This document shows, in pieces, positions 53,547 through 64,000 of a DNA stretch of 64,000 bases. The notes beneath the pieces are model-generated. The model saw only the letters and a program-made list of their open reading frames with translations, made no database searches and was not told where the DNA came from. Origin of the DNA: JADGHX01 sp035760965 (GTDB lineage Bacteria; Pseudomonadota; Gammaproteobacteria; Steroidobacterales; Steroidobacteraceae). Position 1 is the first letter of the stretch; every line of letters starts with the position of its first letter. The translations under genes and the position numbers were made by a program. The stretch is taken from contig DASTRY010000035.1 of the NCBI GenBank assembly GCA_035760965.1, positions 1 to 64,000 of the forward strand, given 5' to 3'.

Positions 53547-54518
53547 GTGGACAAATTCGACCGCATCTTCCATCTCCACGCGATCCTCTCCTCGCGCCGA
53601 ACCGCAATCCCGCTCGAAGACCTCATGGCGAAGCTGGAGTGCTCGAAGTCCACGCTCCACCGAACGATCAACGCGTTGAAGGACTACCTCAACGCGCCCG
53701 TCGTCTTCGATGCGGAAGCGGGCGGCTACAAGTACGCGAAGGAAACAGCGGGCGAGACATACGAGCTGCCCGGATTGTGGTTCACGCCGCGCGAGCTGCA
53801 GGCGTTGGCGGTGTTGCAGCGTCTCTTGAAAGATGCGGGCGGCGGATTGCTCGAGGAGCATCTCGCGCCGTTGGCGAGACGGCTCAACGAGCTCACCAAG
53901 CATCAACGCTTGAATCTCGGCGAAGCGGCGAGTCGGCTACGGTTCCCGTCGATCGGCGCGCGGCCGGCAGGGAAGGCGTTCGACACGGTGGCATCGGCGA
54001 CGCTTCAGCGACGGAAGCTGTGGATCGAGTATCACGCGCGGAGCACGGATCAGCGGACGGAGCGCACGGTGTCCCCGCAGAGGATCACGCACTATCGCGA
54101 GACGTGGTACCTCGATGCGTGGGACGAGGAGCGGAATGCGCTGCGGAGTTTCTCGGTGGATCGGATTACCCGCGCGACAGTGTTGGATGCGGTGGCGTTT
54201 GATGTGCCGGAAGCGGAGCTCGACGAGCATTACGCGAGTGCGTATGGGATCTTCGGTGGGAAGGCGGACAAGGTGGCCGTGCTGAGATTCACGCGCGAGG
54301 GAGCGCGGTGGGTTGCCGACGAGAAGTGGCATCCGCGGCAGGAGGCGGAGTGGTTGCCGGATGGGCGGTATGAGTTGCGCATTCCGTATCGCGAGCCGCG
54401 GGAGCTGGTGATGGATGTGATGCGGCATGGGAGGAATGTTGAAGTTGTTGCGCCGGCGGAGTTGCGGGAGCAGGTGGGGGAGGAGTTGAGGCGGGCGGCG
54501 GAGCAGTATTCTAGGTAG
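53547..54518 (+). CDS. HTH-WYL transcriptional regulator
   Basis: A 323-residue protein. The N-terminal winged helix reads 'DKFDRIFHLHAILSSRRTAI', then 'LEDLMAKLECSKSTLHRTIN'. The WYL part has 'RKLWIEYHARSTDQRTERTV', 'SPQRITHYRETWYLDAWDEE' and 'LRSFSVDRITRA', and a C-terminal extension domain ends 'AAEQYSR'. The start GTG 53547 makes the protein begin 'VDKFDRI', the usual start of this family, but the ribosome site is weak; ATG 53496 is the alternative. WYL regulators bind ligands and often control defence or DNA-damage genes. It is divergent from the toxin-antitoxin pair (about 290 bp). Confidence 0.9.
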   Translation: MDKFDRIFHLHAILSSRRTAIPLEDLMAKLECSKSTLHRTINALKDYLNAPVVFDAEAGGYKYAKETAGETYELPGLWFTPRELQALAVLQRLLKDAGGGLLEEHLAPLARRLNELTKHQRLNLGEAASRLRFPSIGARPAGKAFDTVASATLQRRKLWIEYHARSTDQRTERTVSPQRITHYRETWYLDAWDEERNALRSFSVDRITRATVLDAVAFDVPEAELDEHYASAYGIFGGKADKVAVLRFTREGARWVADEKWHPRQEAEWLPDGRYELRIPYREPRELVMDVMRHGRNVEVVAPAELREQVGEELRRAAEQYSR

Positions 54519-54913
54519 CGCGTGGTGCTGTGAGAGTCGGCAGGCGCGATCGGCTGCGCGATCTCACTGCCGACGCGCACAGATCCGTCCGACAGCTCAC
54601 TGTGGTAGCGGAAGCAAACGCTTAAAGAGCGCGGAAGGATGGTGAAAGGACAACGGATTCCGAATGCGCATCCGTCTCGTAGTTCATCTCTCCTTGGACG
54701 ACAACGTGGACGCCTCCATTGCTCAATCGCATGCATCCCGAGCACCGCATTTCGTGCCGGCCGCGCGGCGCGACACTGGACTGTCGGTCACGTCATTACT
54801 CAAGATCGCGAGTAACAGAGGGCGCGGATGGCCGGGGCGTTGGTGGTACTGGGGCTGCCGGTTCCACCCACTCGACGGACCGTTGCCGCGGAGCCGTATA
54901 GGTGTTCATGTGT

Positions 54914-55457
54914 AGAAATCGGTATCTGATCTGACAGATCTGCGTTTCTCTCCGCCGGTGTCAGATTGTTCGCACGGTCAGTGCACGCTCTCGGTTGGAA
55001 CCTGTTTCTCCTTTGCGATCGGCAGGGTGTCGATGAAGGTCTGCATCGGCGTCTTGCCGTAGCACCAGCGGCCCTGATGCGTGCGCTCCCGGTTGTAACT
55101 GCTCACCCAGACATCCAGATCTGCCTGCAGTTCCTCGAGCGTGCGATAGAGCTTCTTGCGGAACGCTACGCGGTAGAACTCATCCAGCAGCGTTTTGTGG
55201 AAGCGCTCGCAGATGCCGTTGGTCTGCGGACTGCGGGCCTTCGTCTTCGTGTGGTCGATGTCCTCAACGGCCAGATACAGCTGATACTCGTGCCGCTCAG
55301 GCTGTCCGCAATACTCGGTGCCGCGATCCGTCAGCACCCGGAGCAGTCCGATCTCGTGCTCGGCGAAAAACGGCACCACGCGATCGTTGAGCAGGTCGGC
55401 CGCCGTGAGCGGCGTCTTGCGATCATAGAGCTTGGCGAACGCCACCTTCGAGTACGT
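54914..55457 (-). mobile_element. Truncated IS481-like insertion sequence (transposase C-terminal half)
   Basis: The frame from about 55457 to the stop at 54978 reads 'ATYSKVAFAKLYDRKTPLTA', 'HEIGLLRVLTDRGTEYCGQP', 'TKARSPQTNGICERFHKTLL' and 'NRERTHQGRWCYGKTPMQTF'. These are the second Asp and the final Glu of a DDE integrase core of IS481/ISL-type transposases. The helix-turn-helix half and the first Asp (about 190 residues) are missing: similarity stops abruptly at 55457 with unrelated sequence beyond. Past the stop, tgtagaaatcggtatctgat near 54914 may be the remaining terminal repeat. The 54519-54913 stretch next to it holds a gtcggcag/ctgccgac hairpin (54537-54574) and no supported gene. 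Confidence 0.85.
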
Positions 55458-55854
55458 GGCGAATGCTCGTCAGATCACTCCGGTGGCGCCTAGGCGTGCG
55501 TCGCAGTTCACTAGGAGCGCAACGTCAGTTCGGTCACGAAACCGAAAGCCAGCCTCCCTGATAGACGAGACGTCTTTTTCTGATGCCGAGCGCCGCTCTG
55601 TGAAGCCGCCGCGGCGTCTAGTTCCAGGGTGAAGTGTACAGGTGGAAAGGGAGGCTCATCTGTTCTGCCGCCAAGGTCGTCTCCGTCGTGGACTGTGAGC
55701 GTGCGCTGAGCTGGATCTCGTCAACCTCGATACACAGCTGCCGCGAGCTCTGGCCTTGTCGCCTTGGAGCATCGTCCATCACGCCTCCGTGCGCGTGTAA
55801 TGTGCGCGCCTGATACCTCGAAGGTCGCGCTCGTCCGCACGCGTCGTCTCGGTC

Positions 55855-56421
55855 TCAGAACCAGTGGAGCGCCTTGCCCGCTGTAATCAGCAGCATCGCT
55901 AGCGATCCCAGGCCACCGATCACCCAGAGCATCGCCTTCTGCAGGCCGCGCATGTCCGCGACGTCATTGCTCAATGTGGTGAGCTTCTCGCCGAGCTTCG
56001 TGTCGACCGCATCGATTTTCGCGTTCGCGGCGCGAAAGCCTTCATCCATCTTGTCGCGCAATGCGGCTTGAGCGGCGCTCAACCCCGTGCACTTCTGCTC
56101 GAGCTTCGTGTCTGCTGCACGGAAGCCTTCATCCATCCTGTTGCGCAGCGCGTCGATTTTCGTATCCGCTACACGGAAGCCTTCATCCATCCTGTTGCGC
56201 AGCGCGTCGATTTTCGTATCCGCTGCACGGAAGCCTTCATCCATCCTGTTGCGCAGCCCGTCGATTTTCGCATCCGCGGCGCGGAAGCCTTCATCCACCT
56301 TGTCGTGCAGAGCGATCTGCGCAGCGATGAGCGTTCCAGCGACCACATCGATCTTTTCGTTCAGCTTCTTGTTGTCCGCGCGCAGCTCACGGATCTCTGC
56401 TTTGATTTCGTCGTTTGACAC
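55855..56421 (-). CDS. Tandem-repeat coiled-coil membrane protein, paralogue A
   Basis: A 188-residue protein (GTG 56421 start; longer frames from ATG 56454 or GTG 56481 are open). After 'VSNDEIKAEIRELRADNKKL' it consists of 18-residue repeats 'MDEGFRAADTKIDALRNR', three nearly identical copies plus two altered ones, then a polar stretch and a C-terminal membrane helix 'MLWVIGGLGSLAMLLITAGK' ending 'ALHWF'. The repeats are 54 bp at DNA level (about 56108-56310). GAGGT lies four bases before GTG 56421, a layout shared by paralogue B, which supports this start. Likely an inner-membrane anchored rod. Function unknown. The 55458-55854 stretch downstream shows no gene. Confidence 0.78.
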   Translation of the reverse strand: MSNDEIKAEIRELRADNKKLNEKIDVVAGTLIAAQIALHDKVDEGFRAADAKIDGLRNRMDEGFRAADTKIDALRNRMDEGFRVADTKIDALRNRMDEGFRAADTKLEQKCTGLSAAQAALRDKMDEGFRAANAKIDAVDTKLGEKLTTLSNDVADMRGLQKAMLWVIGGLGSLAMLLITAGKALHWF

Positions 56422-56987
56422 CGGGACCTCGAAGGCTTCAATGACGGCGTTCATTCGGGGTTTAAAGATGACGGATCGCACAACGCCACGCCTTTCACAG
56501 CGGAACCTCGCTGTGCGTTCGTTGCTCGGGGCGCGAAATTAGCGCGTCGCTTTGCTTTCGTCTATGCGTATGAAAGTACGAAAAATGTAGGCCCGCACGA
56601 GTCCTAGGCTGGCGTTTCTCGCTGCATGAATGGCGTGTGTGCAGTCGCTGTAGATCACCGCAGGCGCTCGCGCAGCGTATGGCGGCACGCGCGGACGCGG
56701 GGTACTAACGACTCAGACGACGTGCGTGCCGTAGCGGCGCTCAGCAAGCAATCGGGGCGCTCAGGAGCCCGCGTTCTTCGATGAAGAAATCGTGCGCGTC
56801 CACATCGAGCGCACGGATCAAGTCGCGTGTCGAATGGCGCGAGGCATTCGAATTCGCGCTCGTTCGTATTTTCGTACGTGTAGACGATGTCCATCGGCGC
56901 GTAGATAATTCTTCGCACCGATGAGCGCGAGCCTCACCCATGCGCAGCACGGCTCTTGTACTGACTGATGAATACGAAGAGGTGCCT

Positions 56988-57569
56988 GTGATCTCAAACG
57001 AAGTTCTCGAGGCGAATGTCATCGCCATTCGCGCCGACGTCACGGATTTGCGCGCTGTCATGGCGAGGCTGGACAACGACCTCAAGGCGGCTGTCACGAG
57101 GCTGGAAGCCGAAATCCGTGCTATGGGCTCGCGGTGCGAGGCGGACATTCGCGCCAGGGCCGATAAGCTCGAGAGCGACATGAAGCAGCTCTCGACGCGA
57201 GTGGACGGGCAGCTTGCGGAGATTCGTCAGGAAATGCGCGAGATGCGCGCGGGCGACATGAAGCTGCGTGAGGTCGTCGAGAGCAACGACAAGAAGCGGC
57301 GCGAGGCCATCGACAGCAACGACAAGAAGCTGCGCGAGGTCATCGACAGCAACTACAAGAACCTGCGCGAGGTCATCGACACCAACGACAAGAAGCTGCG
57401 TGACCTTATCGACGGGAACTACAAGGAGCACAACGAAAGATTCGTTGCGCTCGATCGCAAGGTCATGGACATCGGAACGAAGCTGACCGCGTTGCTGTGG
57501 GTGATGGGCGGACTAGGCACTCTCATCACGGTCGTCGTCACCGTCGGCCGCGCGCTGCACTGGTTCTGA
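56988..57569 (+). CDS. Tandem-repeat coiled-coil membrane protein, paralogue B
   Basis: A 193-residue protein (GTG 56988; an ATG at 56940 is open in frame). It shares the head ('VISNEVLEANVIAIRADVTD' against 'VSNDEIKAEIRELRAD' in A) and the tail ('LLWVMGGLGTLITVVVTVGR', 'ALHWF') with paralogue A. The middle is different: a coiled coil followed by five 11-residue units such as 'REVIDSNDKKL' (33 bp each, about 57270-57425). Eleven-residue repeats make a straight, right-handed coiled rod. GAGG precedes GTG 56988. The two genes are divergent across 566 bp that otherwise hold only a fragment resembling a regulator end near 56745-56830. Confidence 0.78.
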   Translation: MISNEVLEANVIAIRADVTDLRAVMARLDNDLKAAVTRLEAEIRAMGSRCEADIRARADKLESDMKQLSTRVDGQLAEIRQEMREMRAGDMKLREVVESNDKKRREAIDSNDKKLREVIDSNYKNLREVIDTNDKKLRDLIDGNYKEHNERFVALDRKVMDIGTKLTALLWVMGGLGTLITVVVTVGRALHWF

Positions 57570-57687
57570 CGCCGCCACCGCTCAATCCCACTCGCCCTGA
57601 AGTGAGCGATCAGCGCCCGAAGAACGGCTGCCGATATCGGCGTCCGGGTCGCGAAGGCCGCGCCACTGCGTCCAACCTTCCCCCGCC

Positions 57688-58692
57688 TCACCCCCGACTC
57701 CCCACACCCCCGCCGCGCCGCCACACCCCAGGCGGCTTCCCCACCAGTCTCTTGAACGCCCTCGTGAACGTCGCCTCCGACTCGTACCCCACTTCCTGAG
57801 CGACCGCCGCCACCGTCGCGCTCGTATTCCGCAGCAGCGCGGCGCCCACCTGGATGCGCCAGTTCGCGAGATACTGCATCGGCCCCTGTCCAATCATCTC
57901 GGCAAACCGCTCGTGCAACGCCGAGCGTGATAGCCCGACCTGCCGGCCGAGCTCGTCGACGGTCCACGCGGTGGCCGGAGACTCGTGCATGAGCGCAAGC
58001 GCCCGACCCACGAACCGATCGCGCAAGCCCGCGAGCCAGCCACTGCTGTCTTCAGGCAGTGCCTCGACGTAGCGACGGACCGCGTCGATGAACATCAGCT
58101 CGCTCATGCGCTCGAGCATGGCTTCACCACCCGCTCGCTTGTTCTTCGATTCGGTCACCGCCTGGCGCATGAATTGCGCCACCCAGTCGTGCCCGTCGTG
58201 GGCGCGCACGTGCATGAGTCGTGGGAGCGTTGCGATGAGCGGGTTGAACGGGCGCAGGTCGCAACCCAGAAAGCCGCACACCAAAATCGTATCGCAGAGC
58301 TCATCGGGAACGACCTCCACGCGCATCTCGGTGGCATCGAGGTGCAAGGTGAACGGCAGCTGGTCCTGCTTGCGCTCGACATAGCTTGCGGCATCGACCG
58401 GCGCCCGCATGCCCGGCGCGCTCGACATGACGTGCGGATCGCCCTGCGGGAAGAGCACGACGTCGCCGGCCTCTAGGCGTACCGGCGCCTCGCCCACGAC
58501 CGCGCTCCAACACGCGCCGTGTGTCACGACGTGGTACTCCATCACGTGCTCCGATTCCGGCATCACGGCCGCGGCGATCTCGCGCGCCGGAGGAGCTTCG
58601 GCGGCCCAGCTCCGCTTGCCACTCACGTAGTAGTAGATCGCCCCTCGCAGGCGGACGTTACGCAGCACATCGGAGAGGATGTCGTGACTCAT
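57688..58692 (-). CDS. AraC-family regulator with cupin N-terminal domain
   Basis: A 334-residue protein. Residues 1-190 are the AraC-type cupin ('LRGAIYYYVSGKRSWAAEAP', 'VMEYHVVTHGACWSAVVGEA', 'RLEAGDVVLFPQGDPHVMSS'). The double helix-turn-helix follows at about 220-325: 'WTVDELGRQVGLSRSALHER', 'GPMQYLANWRIQVGAALLRN' and 'VAAVAQEVGYESEATFTRAF'. ATG 58692 is the family start. It is divergent from the methyltransferase gene at 58854 (161 bp), its most likely target. Confidence 0.93.
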   Translation of the reverse strand: MSHDILSDVLRNVRLRGAIYYYVSGKRSWAAEAPPAREIAAAVMPESEHVMEYHVVTHGACWSAVVGEAPVRLEAGDVVLFPQGDPHVMSSAPGMRAPVDAASYVERKQDQLPFTLHLDATEMRVEVVPDELCDTILVCGFLGCDLRPFNPLIATLPRLMHVRAHDGHDWVAQFMRQAVTESKNKRAGGEAMLERMSELMFIDAVRRYVEALPEDSSGWLAGLRDRFVGRALALMHESPATAWTVDELGRQVGLSRSALHERFAEMIGQGPMQYLANWRIQVGAALLRNTSATVAAVAQEVGYESEATFTRAFKRLVGKPPGVWRRGGGVGSRG

Positions 58693-58853
58693 GGCGGACT
58701 GCCGGTGAAGTTTCGTGGACTTGCGGCTCGCTCTGCAAGGCCAGTGAGGTAATCCGGGACTCGCGGTCAAGTCTTCAGGAGTTTCGGCAGGGTGGCGCCG
58801 GCGCGCGGAACTCATATTTCCATTCGCCAACCTACTCATCCCGGAGAACTCAC

Positions 58854-59705
58854 ATGAGTGCCATTCCAGACGCCGCAGAGTCCCACGCAGCACCCACAGG
58901 CGGACCGAGCTTGTCCGGCATCAAAGCGAAGCAGCAAGCCACGTGGTCGAGCGGCGATTACGCAGTCCTCGGCACAACCTTGCAGATCGTCGGCGAGTCG
59001 CTCGCCGAAGCGATCGATGTGCGCGCGGGCGACCGCGTCCTCGACGTCGCGGCAGGCAACGGCAACGCAACGCTCGCCGCTGCGCGTCGCTTCGCGCAGG
59101 TCACATCCACCGACTACGTTCCTGCGCTGCTGGAGAAGGGAAGGGCGCGCGCAACGGCTGAAGGACTTGAGGTTGCGTTCCAAGTTGCGGATGCCGAGGC
59201 GCTGCCATTCGGCGATTCGAGCTTCGATCTCGTGCTCTCCACGTTCGGTGTGATGTTCACGCCGGATCACGCGCGCGCCGCCCGCGAGATGCTGCGCGTG
59301 ATTCGCGACGGCGGGCGTATCGGGCTCGCCAACTGGACGCCCGAGGGATTCATCGGGAAGGTCTTCAAGATTGTCGGGAAGCACGTGCCACCGCCCGCGG
59401 GTGTCCAGTCGCCGCTGCTGTGGGGAACGGAAACACACATCGTGTCGCTGTTCGGCTCGCAGGCCACCGAAATTCGCCGCGTGCGCAAGATGTTCAACTT
59501 CCGCTATCGGTCGAGCGCGCACTGGATCCAGGTGTTCCGGGACTTCTACGGGCCCACGGTGAAGGCCTTCGCCGCGCTCGACGGCGGTGCAAGTGCCACG
59601 CTGGAGCGGGAGCTCACCGAGCTTCTCGAACGGTCCAACATCGCCGGCAAGGATTCGCTCGTCGTACCCAGCGAGTACCTGGAAGTCGTCATCGTCAAGC
59701 GTTGA
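58854..59705 (+). CDS. Class I SAM-dependent methyltransferase
   Basis: A 283-residue UbiE/Methyltransf_11-like enzyme. Motif I is 'RVLDVAAGNGNATLAAARRF', motif II 'VADAEALPFGDSSFDLVLST' and motif III 'EMLRVIRDGGRIGLANWTPE'. The start at 58854 has a GGAG site. Many homologues pair with exactly this kind of AraC regulator; the substrate is unknown. The 59706-59972 gap to the next gene shows no gene. Confidence 0.92.
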   Translation: MSAIPDAAESHAAPTGGPSLSGIKAKQQATWSSGDYAVLGTTLQIVGESLAEAIDVRAGDRVLDVAAGNGNATLAAARRFAQVTSTDYVPALLEKGRARATAEGLEVAFQVADAEALPFGDSSFDLVLSTFGVMFTPDHARAAREMLRVIRDGGRIGLANWTPEGFIGKVFKIVGKHVPPPAGVQSPLLWGTETHIVSLFGSQATEIRRVRKMFNFRYRSSAHWIQVFRDFYGPTVKAFAALDGGASATLERELTELLERSNIAGKDSLVVPSEYLEVVIVKR

Positions 59706-59972
59706 GACCGCCGAGGTTCGGGAGAACCTCGTCGCCCATTTCGAGTCGCCCGCTACCGAAGTGATCGTCCGCAGTCCCCTGCGGGTTCGTCGAGCCGAAG
59801 GGGAGGTGTGGATCCGGATCGAGACGGTCGCGGGCGATCCGAATCCCGCCCTCGGCCGATGTGCTCTGCTTCTCACCCGCGCCGACTCTTTCGCGATACC
59901 GACCAGCCTCCGGTCGAGGTGCGTGACTCACGTCCGGGGTAGCGGTTCCGAACCTGTGCTGCAATCCAGATT

Positions 59973-62201
<2,229 letters not shown>

Positions 62202-62369
62202 TCGGACACTCGAATAAGTCATCCGGCCGCCCGTGGTCACACTCCCGATCCGCGGACGTTGCGCTTCTCCACCATTCTCTTGTCAAATGCCCGCCCACGG
62301 CCCAGGTCGGGGTCTGGGCTGCCGTCACGTTCGCTTCTGAAGCTCGTCGCACAGCAGAGGGAGTCTTTC

Positions 62370-63593
62370 ATGAATGCGGTAACGGCTCCGGTGTTCGCGC
62401 CCGAAGACTTGGTCTATCCGCGTGAGCGCGTATTGGGCGCCATCACCCTGGTGCTCGGCGTTTTGCTCTGGATCGTTCTGATCGTCGGCACCTTCGGTGT
62501 CGCGCTGTTGATGCTCGGGTTTGGCGCGCTCCTTTATCTCTTCGCTCATTCCGCGCTCATCGCGCACCTCAAGGGAAACGGTGTGGAGATCTCGGAGGCG
62601 CAGTTCCCCGATCTGCACGCGCAGCTCGTCGAATGCTGCCGCCGCCTCGGCATGGATCAGCCGCCGAAGGCCTACATCCTGAACGGCAACGGTCTCGTCA
62701 ATGCGTTTGCGACGAAGTTTCTGCGCACGCAATACGTCGTGCTGACGTCGGACGTCGTGGATGCGATGCATGGGAACGGCGAAGGCTTGCGCTTCTACAT
62801 GGGTCACGAGCTCGGGCACCTGCGCATGAAGCACATCAGCAAGCAGGTGTTGCGCTGGCCGGTGCTCTGGCTGCCGCTGCTCGGCGCCGCGTACTCGCGG
62901 GCGCGAGAGAGCACCTGCGACCGGCACGGGTTGGCGTGCTGCGATTCCGGTGAGGCCGCGGTCCGCGCGCTCGGCGTGTTGTCCGCCGGCGGGCTGCGGG
63001 CGCGGAGTCTCAATCTCCCGGGCTATGTGCGGCAGACCGAAGCGTCACGCGGATTCTGGATGTCATTCCATGAGCTGATCTCCGGATATCCGTGGTTGAC
63101 GAAGCGCGCCGCTCGGGTGATGGGCGATGGCGTGCAGGCGCCGTCGCGCAATCCTTTCGCGTATCTGCTGGCGCTGTTCGTGCCTTACGGCGGACGGCTG
63201 GGCGGCGGGTTCGCGTTTCTCATCATGGTGTACATCGTCGTGGTGCTCGCGGCGATCGCGATCCCCGCGTATCAGGATTACGTGGCGAGAGCTGCACTCG
63301 TGGGCGTGGTAAGTGAGTCGGGGGCGGCTCGGGAAAAGCTGGCCGACTACTACCTCACCAACCACAAGATTCCGGAATCGCTCGAGGCCGCGGGTGTCGA
63401 CGAGCAACTCGCGGACGGCTCGGCGCTCACGCTGGACACGCAACGAATGGCGCTCACTGTGCAGACCGCGCGGGGCGAGCTCGTGTTCGTGCCGTCCGAC
63501 GACCACGGACGCATCGTGTGGACCTGCGTGAATGGAGAAGGGCTGAAGCCCGCGCACCTGCCGGCGTCGTGCCGCGCAGGGGCGAGTCGCTAG
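62370..63593 (+). CDS. M48-family zinc metallopeptidase fused to a type IV pilin-like C-terminal part
   Basis: A 407-residue membrane protein. Two hydrophobic segments (about 22-65) precede the peptidase, which has 'FYMGHELGHLRMKHISKQVL' (HExxH zinc site) and the third-ligand region 'RARESTCDRHGLACC'. After about residue 285 a new hydrophobic segment 'IMVYIVVVLAAIAIPAYQDY' followed by 'VARAALVGVVSESGAAREKL' closely copies the N-terminal helix of PilA-type pilins, but without a prepilin cleavage site. It is followed by a pilin-like head ending with a disulphide-type pair ('IVWTCVNGEGL', 'LPASCRAG'). GAGGGAG precedes ATG 62370. The architecture suggests a membrane peptidase with a pilin-derived periplasmic sensor or adaptor. 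Confidence 0.88.
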   Translation: MNAVTAPVFAPEDLVYPRERVLGAITLVLGVLLWIVLIVGTFGVALLMLGFGALLYLFAHSALIAHLKGNGVEISEAQFPDLHAQLVECCRRLGMDQPPKAYILNGNGLVNAFATKFLRTQYVVLTSDVVDAMHGNGEGLRFYMGHELGHLRMKHISKQVLRWPVLWLPLLGAAYSRARESTCDRHGLACCDSGEAAVRALGVLSAGGLRARSLNLPGYVRQTEASRGFWMSFHELISGYPWLTKRAARVMGDGVQAPSRNPFAYLLALFVPYGGRLGGGFAFLIMVYIVVVLAAIAIPAYQDYVARAALVGVVSESGAAREKLADYYLTNHKIPESLEAAGVDEQLADGSALTLDTQRMALTVQTARGELVFVPSDDHGRIVWTCVNGEGLKPAHLPASCRAGASR

Positions 63594-63634
63594 CCTCCGC
63601 GTCGCCAGCAATCCGGCTGCGACGCGAGGCGCGC

Positions 63635-64000
63635 TCAGCAGGTCACGAGCTCCGTGTGTCCGAAGCCCTTCGAGTAGTCGAGCACGGAGATCACGGTCGG
63701 CGTCACGCGGAAGATGCGGACATCTTTCGGCGTCGGCATCGGGAAGGGCAGCGACTTCTGTTCCGGATACTTCTGCGGCAGCATCCCGAGCACTCGCTTC
63801 GCCTCAGCCTCGTCGCGCACCTCCTGCGCATGCGCCGCCATGGAGAGCCCGGTAATCGCCATCAGGTCCGGTGTGTCGTGATCGATGGTGAGCGAGACGC
63901 GATCGTCGCGCGCCAGGTTGGCGGCTTTCTGGCTATCCAGGCCGCATAGGAAATAGAGCGTCAATCCCTCGTTCACGTAGCCGACGGTGGTGGCCTGCGG
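63635..64000 (-). CDS. Pyridoxamine 5'-phosphate oxidase-like protein (N-terminus cut by window edge)
   Basis: The frame runs off the right edge; 121 residues are visible. It reads 'PQATTVGYVNEGLTLYFLCG', 'DSQKAANLARDDRVSLTIDH' and 'ITGLSMAAHAQEVRDEAEAK', the split-barrel flavin-binding pattern of the PNPOx-like/general stress protein 26 group. The C-terminal 'VRIFRVTPTVISVLDYSKGF' is also typical. By family it binds FMN, F420 or haem; exact activity unknown. It is convergent with the M48-pilin gene. Confidence 0.85.
   Translation of the reverse strand, partial: PQATTVGYVNEGLTLYFLCGLDSQKAANLARDDRVSLTIDHDTPDLMAITGLSMAAHAQEVRDEAEAKRVLGMLPQKYPEQKSLPFPMPTPKDVRIFRVTPTVISVLDYSKGFGHTELVTC

Noticed and set aside
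54664..54915. 83-codon plus-strand frame between the WYL gene and the IS remnant
   Set aside because: No ribosome site, mixed composition, and it runs to the presumed IS end; not supported as a gene.

Overview
The window is visibly GC-rich and densely coded. It holds one partial gene at each edge and no rRNA, tRNA or CRISPR array that I can find. The gene set points to a free-living, aerobic Gammaproteobacterium of the Xanthomonadales/Nevskiales-Steroidobacter type. It includes a copLABC-like copper operon, TonB-dependent uptake, homogentisate catabolism, a p-cresol-methylhydroxylase-like flavocytochrome, GH3 beta-glucosidase control by a LacI-type operator, and DUF2130/DUF3465/DUF5666 families. 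This taxonomic placement is an inference from gene content only.

Layout. 1-2053: 3' part of a TonB-dependent receptor. 2073-9446 (minus): copper resistance block (nucleosidase, copL, copA, copB, copC, Cu P-type ATPase) ending with a PAP2 phosphatase. 9539-13542: divergent aromatic (phenylpropanoid or p-alkylphenol) oxidation locus, with a carotenoid-oxygenase/lignostilbene-dioxygenase-like enzyme facing a flavoprotein, cytochrome c and Tat-protein operon. 13539-19451: transporter, a tiny ORF behind a sigma-54-like promoter, small conserved proteins, and a degenerate GGDEF protein. 19778-26480: large secreted LamG-like protein, branched-chain 2-oxoacid dehydrogenase E1 beta and alpha, and a serine hydrolase. 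26539-30944: complete hppD-hmgA-fahA-marR tyrosine degradation operon with a readable promoter and paired operators. 31358-35264: cytochrome c', SRPBCC protein, and an IorAB-type molybdenum hydroxylase.

35345-43259 is the most system-like unit: five co-oriented genes encoding a SWIM zinc-finger protein, DUF5691, a MoxR-type AAA ATPase, DUF5682 and a VWA protein. Stop/start overlaps or very short gaps join the first three, and related hairpin repeats lie in the two larger gaps. It looks like a MoxR/VWA chaperone-type module with uncharacterised partners.

43383-54518 holds small secreted and membrane proteins, a DUF2130 nuclease-like protein, a periplasmic methyltransferase-like protein, a GH3 beta-glucosidase with an operator, a VapC-type toxin-antitoxin pair and a WYL regulator. 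54914-57569 is an accessory patch with a truncated IS481-like transposase and two divergent paralogous coiled-coil membrane proteins built from different tandem repeats. 57688-64000 carries an AraC regulator divergent from a methyltransferase, a hybrid histidine kinase, an M48 peptidase fused to a type IV pilin-like tail, and a partial pyridoxamine-phosphate-oxidase-like protein. Short GC-rich tandem repeats (15-18 bp units) recur in intergenic regions and appear to spill into some coding sequences.
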